Assembly: GCA_965262665.1 (NCBI GenBank)
Contig: CBDHFR010000004.1
Coordinates: forward strand, 1,240,001-1,304,000
Direction: 5' to 3'
Source: CBDBND01 sp965262665
Lineage (GTDB): Bacteria > Pseudomonadota > Alphaproteobacteria > Rhodospirillales > Rhodospirillaceae
Length of the DNA stretch: 64,000 nucleotides
The notes under the pieces are model-generated. The model had not been told where the DNA came from and did not search any database. It saw nothing but the letters and a program-made list of their open reading frames with translations. Shown piece after piece: positions 58,916-64,000 of this stretch. A program made the translations under genes and the position numbers. Position 1 is the stretch's first letter, and each line of letters begins with the position of its first letter.

Positions 58916-60259
58916 GTGAGAAGGTAACTCTCCACTTTTGCGGTGCAGGTCCAATTCGTATCGGGGCACCACTGGCGCGACCGAAAATCCACCGAAGGGA
59001 GCTAGTGGCCCGTAAACGCCAAAGGGATTAGTGGGGTTGGTAGCTGGCACGTCTGGAAAAAATTGTCCATGGCTACCAGTATATTTTGTTGAGCGCTGAT
59101 TATAGTAAAACTCATAGTAAACGTTGGCGTTGCGACCCCCTATGTCGAAATCCTTATCGCCAAACGAGGTGAACGAATAGAGCTCCTGATCGGCTAAAAT
59201 GTCTTCAACGTCGGAATCTCGCGTGTCCCGGTAGAAGCGGCCCTCATTATCCCAAAGCGGATCGGGATCTTCGGGATTGCTGGTCGGGTCCCAGCCGTGA
59301 ACCGGAACGGTAGTATAGTATGGGATGCCAAACTGTTGTGGTGCAGAGAAATAAGGATTGCTCGGATCCGGCTGCTTAAGGCTGGGCTCATACCGTAGCC
59401 AGCCGAACGGGGTAAAGGCCACAAATCCATGGATGGACCCGAAACACAAGGGTTCGCCTGTTTCAGGATTGGTATTGTCGATGATGCCGCCGCCGTTCTG
59501 GTCCGTGAAGCGCGGCCTGATGTCACACTTGGCCCATTCCCGCTCCGCGCGAACCATGTCTTGCCGCCGCGTATAGCCGCCAGAAAAGTTTAAAGACCAG
59601 TCGGATTCCACACGTCCCCAAGTAAAATCGACGCCCAGGGTTTCCGCCCCCTTTTTTTGAGGCACAAAACCCTCTACATTAAAATGGACACCATCGAATC
59701 GCTGCACCGTGATGGCGTTGACCACACCAGCGACCGCATCGGCACCGTAGATGGACGAAGCACCGTCTTTGAGAATTTCGTAGCGAGCGATTGACGTCGT
59801 AGGTATGGCGCTAAGATCGACGGAGTTGGTGCCGCCACCAACACCAGACGGTCCCCAACGCTTGCCGTTGACTAAGACTAGAGTACGTTGCTCTCCAAGA
59901 CCTCGAAGTGCGATGGATCTGGCGCCGGGCCCGCCGTCCGTGACAAAACCGGAGAAGGTATCGTCGATTTGCTGGCCCGCTGCGATGGTAGAGTTCTGAA
60001 GGATATCTGCCGTATTCAGAAGTCCTGCCAATGCCGAAGTCTCGCTGGTGATTACCGAAATAGGCGATGTGCTCGTGAACTCGTCACGCCGAATGCGCGA
60101 TCCAGTCACGACGACTTCTTCAACAGTTATGGGAGTCCCCTCAGCAACAGGAATAACTTGCTTAGCTTCATCGTCCCCCTGTTGGGAAAAACCGGCACTT
60201 GAGTATGTGCCGAGAGAGACCAAAACAAATGCAAACGCAAGTGACGAGTGAGAGATCAT

Positions 60260-60477
60260 GATAAACCCTGTTGCTATTCGGCCTGGAACCTTCACCTGTC
60301 TCTTCTTTTTACCACCCGGGATTAGCCCCAAGCATCCGAGCGAAGCCTTTGTGGCCCGGCGTCATTCACCTGATATGTCCCCTATGAGTGGTTCAGTTGG
60401 TTTGAGAGAGACCAGACGGTTTCAAGGTATTGCGGGTTGATGCTTCTCGGCAAGACCGTCTGTGGTGCGGGTGGTCG
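60260..60477. other. Upstream region of TBDR6
   Basis: About 220 bp that should contain the TBDR6 promoter on the minus strand. No clear operator recognised. Confidence 0.4.
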
Positions 60478-60622
60478 GCATTGTCAGAGTAAATGGGCTT
60501 GAGCCGGGAAGTTAAGGTCTCGTAGCCTCCGGCGATGCACAACCCTTTCCGTTATTTCAACAGTTCGCCTGAGGTAATCCTCAGCGCGGTGATTCTGTAT
60601 GTCCTCTGCCTGTCCCTTCCGA
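60478..60622 (+). mobile_element. IS6-family 5' fragment with one end
   Basis: The end GGCATTGTCAGAGTAAATGG (60478) is followed by a transposase start at 60535 (MHNPFRYFNSSPEVILSAVI), the usual N terminus of IS6 transposases, cut off after ~25 codons. It complements in content the 3' IS6 fragment at 33687-33993. Confidence 0.75.
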
Positions 60623-60670
60623 AAACCTCGTCCACAGCTGGGCGGTTTGGATCATGAAGATCGGCGGACT
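60608..60670 (+). repeat. Imperfect direct repeat, left copy
   Basis: Shares CTGTCCCTTCC, ACCTC-TCCACA, GTTTG-ATCAT and GCGGCGGA blocks with 61688-61756 in the same orientation. The two copies enclose the AlkD-like gene and may be remnants of an IS end. Confidence 0.5.
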
Positions 60671-60918
60671 GGATTTTCGGGAAAGACAGAAGAATTGTAC
60701 GACAAAGGTAAGGATTCGGTCGCGCCGTGGAGGCGGACGGTGACCGTTCTGTCGTTCGGTGATGGCTCCTGACGGCGGAATGGCGGTGCATGCTTTCGCG
60801 CCACCAACGGTGATGACCTTCCGTCGCGGACGCGACTTCGCGGCAGAGGTCGGACCGACACTGGGCGAGACCTCGACTGCGGCGACAGCGACTGGAGTGG
60901 CGTCGCCGCATGCCGTCC
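60671..60918. other. Gap downstream of the AlkD-like gene
   Basis: About 250 bp, GC-rich; several overlapping frames, none recognised. Confidence 0.4.
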
Positions 60919-61641
60919 TCACGCCAAGTTTTTCAGCGCTTCCCTGCGGGTGAGCCTCGAGAGACAGGAACCGTTTGCACCGACGTAGCACCGGACCTCA
61001 CCCGGATCGGTCCGCGCATAGTCACGAAGCGCCCAACCCATCGCCTTCTGCACGAAAAACTCCCGGTGGCCCATGCAAGCCCCGATACAGTCGAATAGCA
61101 GCGCCAGATCGGTATCTTCCTTGAAGCCAAGCTGACACAGGAGCGCGGCACGGCGGCGCCAGATGTTCTCGTGCCCCGCCCAGCCGCGCATCAAAGCGCC
61201 CATGGGTTTCGGTTCGGCGGAAAGAACGTGCACGAGCCCGGCGGACGCGATCCGGGCGACGTAATCCCACCAGGCGCCGTTGACGATGAGCTCGTCGAGT
61301 AGTAGCACTGATTCCATGTTCAGCCACCACAAGAAGGGTCGGTGAACCGCGAGTTCCACAGCTGCATAGCGCTGTTCGCGGTACGTCGCTTCGCGCCACA
61401 GTGCGAGAATCGTGGCCCGCCATTCGTCCGCACCGGTGGGCGGATAACGGTCGAAGACGGCCTGTGCGGTCTTCCGCATCACGGGTACGCGCACGCCCAT
61501 GAACGGCATGCTCGATTTCATGTATCGTTGCTGGCCAGCAGCCCTCCCGGGCTCGCGCACCGGCCAGAGCTCGTCGTGAACGGCACGGATCAACGTGTAG
61601 GACGCCTGTGTCCCGGGCGCGGCAATCGACTGGTTCTTCAT
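60919..61641 (-). CDS. DNA alkylation repair protein, AlkD-like
   Basis: 240 residues of HEAT-like helical repeats (YMKSSMPFMGVRVPVMRKTA; YREQRYAAVELAVHRPFLWW; ELIVNGAWWDYVARIASAGL; NIWRRRAALLCQLGFKEDTD; REFFVQKAMGWALRDYARTD). The GAWWDYVD-like segment and the later W/R positions match the DNA glycosylase surface of AlkD, which removes N3- and N7-alkylated bases. ATG at 61641 is favoured over the earlier in-frame codons because the family begins there and the upstream part belongs to the repeat sequence. GC-richer than neighbours; flanked by direct repeats, so possibly acquired. Confidence 0.85.
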   Translation of the reverse strand: MKNQSIAAPGTQASYTLIRAVHDELWPVREPGRAAGQQRYMKSSMPFMGVRVPVMRKTAQAVFDRYPPTGADEWRATILALWREATYREQRYAAVELAVHRPFLWWLNMESVLLLDELIVNGAWWDYVARIASAGLVHVLSAEPKPMGALMRGWAGHENIWRRRAALLCQLGFKEDTDLALLFDCIGACMGHREFFVQKAMGWALRDYARTDPGEVRCYVGANGSCLSRLTRREALKNLA

Positions 61642-61687
61642 AACACTTACCCTGGGGTACGGAACCGTGGCTATCATGCCGTTCGGA

Positions 61688-61756
61688 GCGTCGGGGCTGT
61701 CCCTTCCATTTACCTCATCCACACTTGACTTAGACAGTTTGCATCATAGAGAGCGG
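61688..61756 (+). repeat. Imperfect direct repeat, right copy
   Basis: Partner of 60608-60670. Confidence 0.5.
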
Positions 61757-61825
61757 CGGATAAATGGGGAGCACGTGCGCCGAGGCGGTGCCAGCACCTG
61801 AAAACTGGGGGCTGTTCCGACGGTG

Positions 61826-61860
61826 AATTGACCTCTTTTGCTCCGAGATTGACACACTTT
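61826..61860. mobile_element. IS21-type terminus remnant
   Basis: GAATTGACCTCTTTTGCTCC and following bases, near-complement of 46576-46606. No transposase gene beside it. Confidence 0.45.
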
Positions 61861-61954
61861 TCATTACCTTGACCGTTGTGCCTGCCTGGGCTCAGTCTAG
61901 CGACAGCGTTTTGCTCACCCGAGACCGCCGAGGCATGGGCCCAACGGACAAAAC

Positions 61955-62075
61955 TTGCCGCTCATCTCCGACGACGATTTCACCCAACTGATCCGCTACG
62001 CAGGCGAGAATGAGGCGCGCACCACCATTCACACCGCTGACGAAGCGGCCGTCCGTTTGGCTATCGCCGCTGGGG
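61955..62075 (+). pseudogene. Possible amidohydrolase fragment
   Basis: One frame reads LISDDDFTQLIRYAGENEAR then TTIHTADEAAVRLAIAAGV, similar to the strand-helix with His and the 'A(I)xAGVDxIEH' part of imidazolonepropionase-like amidohydrolases. It is only ~40 residues and ends where TBDR sequence starts in another frame. Confidence 0.35.
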
Positions 62076-62309
62076 TACGCCACGGCTGCGAACTTGGTCA
62101 CCACCGGGGCGCAGCATCTCGTTAACGTGCGGGTTGGTGTCGAAAACGAAGATATGAGCATCGAACTGTGGGGCAAGAATATCTTCGACAGCAAGACGCA
62201 CGAAATGATCTCCAGGCCCTTTGACTATGATTCCTTCCAAACAGTTGGCTTGCAACTCGGTTTGGCGCGGAAGCCGACCTACGGTGTGCGGATGAACTAC
62301 AATTTCTAG
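62076..62309 (+). pseudogene. TonB-dependent receptor 3' fragment (TBDR7)
   Basis: The last ~77 residues of a receptor barrel: TTGAQHLVNVRVGVENEDMS, IELWGKNIFDSKTHEMI, ending YGVRMNYNF. The rest is absent from the window. Followed by a terminator and then the PQQ dehydrogenase. Confidence 0.8.
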
Positions 62310-62365
62310 GATAACTCTAGACCACGCCTATCGTTAGGTTGCGGTCTTCAACGGGTCTCCTCCCA

Positions 62366-62420
62366 GGCTCTCGCTCCTTTGTAGCAAGGACAATCTGCAC
62401 AGTGGAGCGGGAGCCTTTTT
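62366..62420 (+). terminator. Terminator after the TBDR7 fragment
   Basis: 12-bp stem GGCTCTCGCTCC/GGAGCGGGAGCC (one G-T pair) with a 26-nt loop that can form its own small stem, followed by T5. Confidence 0.85.
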
Positions 62421-62448
62421 AGCAGGTCAAAGATAGAGGCAACAAAAC

Positions 62449-64000
62449 TTGGTAGAGATACTTCCATTGTTGGTTAGGTGGCGGTGCAACATCGGGTCAG
62501 TGTCTCTGATCTCTTCGAGGGTAGATTTCGGAACATCTTTGTTGGTGTTAGCATGTAACTTGTCCTTTTGCTTTGCTGTCGTCTTTGCCACAGGTTCTTC
62601 GGCATCAGACAAACCCCCGGTTAATGGCGTCACGACCCAGCGGTTGATCAATGCGGACAGTGAACCGGGCAACTGGCTACTCCATGGCCGGACCTATTCA
62701 GAACAGCGCTTCAGTCCTCTGAGCCAGGTGGACATTAACACTGTCCATCAACTTGGTTTGGACTGGTTCTTTGATCTCAATGATCACAATGTTGTTGAAG
62801 CGACGCCCCTCGTCACAGACGGCATGATGTACGTAACGGAATCTATGGGAAAGGTCTTCGTTCTGAACGCCAAGACCGGCGAAGAAGTATGGTACTTCGA
62901 TCCTGAGGTTCCACCAGAAACCCTTGTTAAAGCGTGTTGCCAACCGGTCAATCGCGGCGTTGCGGCGTGGGGTAATAAAATTTACGTCGGCACGTTAGAC
63001 GGCAGGCTCATTGCGCTTGATGCTCAGTCAGGCACCAAAGTGTGGGAGCAGGCCACAACAGACCCTACCAAAGCCCTTACGATTACGGGCGCGCCACGCG
63101 TTGTCAAAGACAGGGTGATCATAGGCAATGCTGGTGCGGAGTACGACGTGCGCGGATACGTTTCTGCCTATGACGCGGAAACCGGATCGTTGGATTGGCG
63201 CTTTTACACTGTGCCCGGCGACCCCGGTCAGGGCTTCGAAAATGAGGCGATGCGGGCGGCCGCTGAAACTTGGACAGGCGAGTGGTGGAAAAGCGGAGGC
63301 GGCGGCACCGTCTGGGACGCAATTGTTTACGATCCCGAGCTAGACCTCCTCTATATCGGAACCGGCAACGGGACTCCCTGGAATCACGCGATCCGGTCGC
63401 CGGATGGAGGTGACAATTTATACCTGTCGTCGATTATTGCGTTGCGTCCCGATACAGGTGAGTACGTTTTGCACTATCAGACGACACCGGCCGAGTCTTG
63501 GGATTTCACCGCAACACAACCGATCATTCTTGCCGACATCGAGATAGACAGCGCCATTCGCAAGGTATTGATGCAGGCACCGAAGAACGGTTTTTTCTAC
63601 GTCTTAGATCGTACTAGTGGCGAATTGATTTCCGCCGAAGCATTCTCGAAGGTGAACTGGGCTAGCCACATCGATCTTGCGACTGGGCGTCCAGTCGAGC
63701 GCCCCGGTGTGCGGCCAGTCGATGAAAAACGCGTGTACATCGAGCCAGGCCCGGGTGGGCCCACAACTGGAATCCGATGGCCTTTAGTCCTACCACTGGC
63801 CTCGTTTATATCCCAACGGTCGATAGCCGGTTTATTTGGCAGAAAGATGAGGACTTTCAGTATACCGCCGGACTGTGGAATTTAGGCTATGACATAAGCA
63901 TTCCGTTTGACTTCCCCAGCGTGGGAACGGAACAACGTGCGCGGAGTTATCTTCTCGCCTGGCACCCTGTGACACAAAGTCAAGCATGGCGAGCAGACGG
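62449..64000 (+). pseudogene. PQQ-dependent alcohol dehydrogenase, frameshifted and cut by the window
   Basis: Quinoprotein beta-propeller: LLHGRTYSEQRFSPLSQVD at the start, tryptophan-docking repeats (AKTGEEVWYFDPEV; AQSGTKVWEQAT), the adjacent Cys-Cys pair (VKACCQPVNRGVA), GTGNGTPWNHAI and SWDFTATQPIILADI near the PQQ site. The first frame ends at 63885 with a nonsense tail; from ~63760 the true continuation is one frame over (HNWNPMAFSPTTGLVYIPTV, LWNLGYDISIPFDFPSVGTE) to the window end. One C missing after GGGCCC explains it. No clear start: the frame opens at a TTG (62449) with a hydrophobic stretch (LLVLACNLSFCFAVVFATGS) as a probable signal. A heme domain, if present, lies beyond 64000. 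Confidence 0.85.

Larger units (their letters stand above)
57721..58953 (+). mobile_element. IS3-family element in TBDR6
   Basis: 1,233 bp with inverted ends starting TGGACTGGTACCGGTAAAAT and TGGACCTGCACCGCAAAAGT, flanked by ATT (57718-57720, 58954-58956). Removal restores the TBDR6 frame. Confidence 0.93.
55135..60259 (-). pseudogene. TonB-dependent receptor TBDR6, interrupted by IS3 and IS5
   Basis: Three pieces of one 992-residue receptor: 60259-58954 (signal peptide; EEVVVTGSRIRRDEFTSTSP; plug with LRGLGEQRTLVLVNGKRWGP and ILKDGASSIYGADAVAGVVN), 57717-57414, and 56503-55135 (barrel; GTLGTSFRAPDLFEQFQGNQ; end LQIARKF). Lengths sum to 2,979 nt, exactly 993 codons, and both junctions read cleanly (RYELHDPTTR; LGFIAKETLQK). 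The SSIYGADAVAGVVN plug is typical of large receptors for proteins, peptides or carbohydrates, different from TBDR1-3. In the present state translation stops in the IS3. Confidence 0.92.

Overview
The window reads as an IS-riddled chromosomal segment of an alphaproteobacterium. The best taxonomic clue is a GTTC-N7-GTTC type LexA box upstream of uvrA (seen as GAAC-N7-GAAC, 8126-8140). The seven TonB-dependent receptor (TBDR) genes or remnants, with plug motifs of the IPLSITAF kind, fit a marine or host-associated lineage of the Sphingomonadales/Kordiimonadales type; that placement is inference. No rRNA, tRNA or CRISPR was seen.

Layout. 1-2.4 kb: a reverse transcriptase gene cut by IS debris (IS630, IS21, a chimeric IS630). 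2.4-11.1 kb: core genes ssb, a CYTH-CHAD triphosphatase-like protein, a ParA-like ATPase, an intact TBDR and uvrA. 11.1-13.6 kb: an IS630 relic holding an IS3 fragment that holds an IS30. 13.9-22.1 kb: a YcnI-like copper protein, an IS630, then a TBDR - VOC - VOC - Tat-exported M24 protein operon and a divergent, broken Tat-exported cupin. 22.1-26.3 kb: a decayed GGDEF/EAL gene and a plastocyanin-like protein.

26.3-48.7 kb is one TBDR gene split by a 20,339-bp nested insertion. An ISAs1-family element with a 10-bp target duplication (27040-27049 = 47389-47398) lies in the receptor. Inside its two halves is an ~18.5-kb cargo: a pentapeptide-FRG gene, a helicase-nuclease gene, an intact TBDR, a 5.9-kb IS1595-family transposon (8-bp target duplication) with small passenger genes and two paralogous ~200-nt structured elements, a Tat-exported methyltransferase and a recombinase fragment. 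Removing the insertion restores an open 689-codon receptor. 48.7-51.4 kb: a nitrilase-like protein with an altered catalytic triad, a VOC protein and a kinase pseudogene. 51.4-54.4 kb: three abutting IS630 elements. 54.4-60.3 kb: two adjacent TBDR genes, one interrupted by IS3 and IS5. 60.3-64 kb: an AlkD-like gene among IS remnants, a TBDR 3' fragment and a PQQ dehydrogenase running off the window.

How the genes fit together. TBDRs are repeatedly next to secreted or Tat-exported proteins (VOC/glyoxalase-like, M24 'pita-bread', class I methyltransferase, cupin) or a nitrilase relative. This suggests periplasmic handling of unknown imported ligands; the ligands cannot be named from sequence. 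Most accessory genes are broken while uvrA, ssb and three TBDRs are intact, which looks like an IS-driven, early genome-decay phase.
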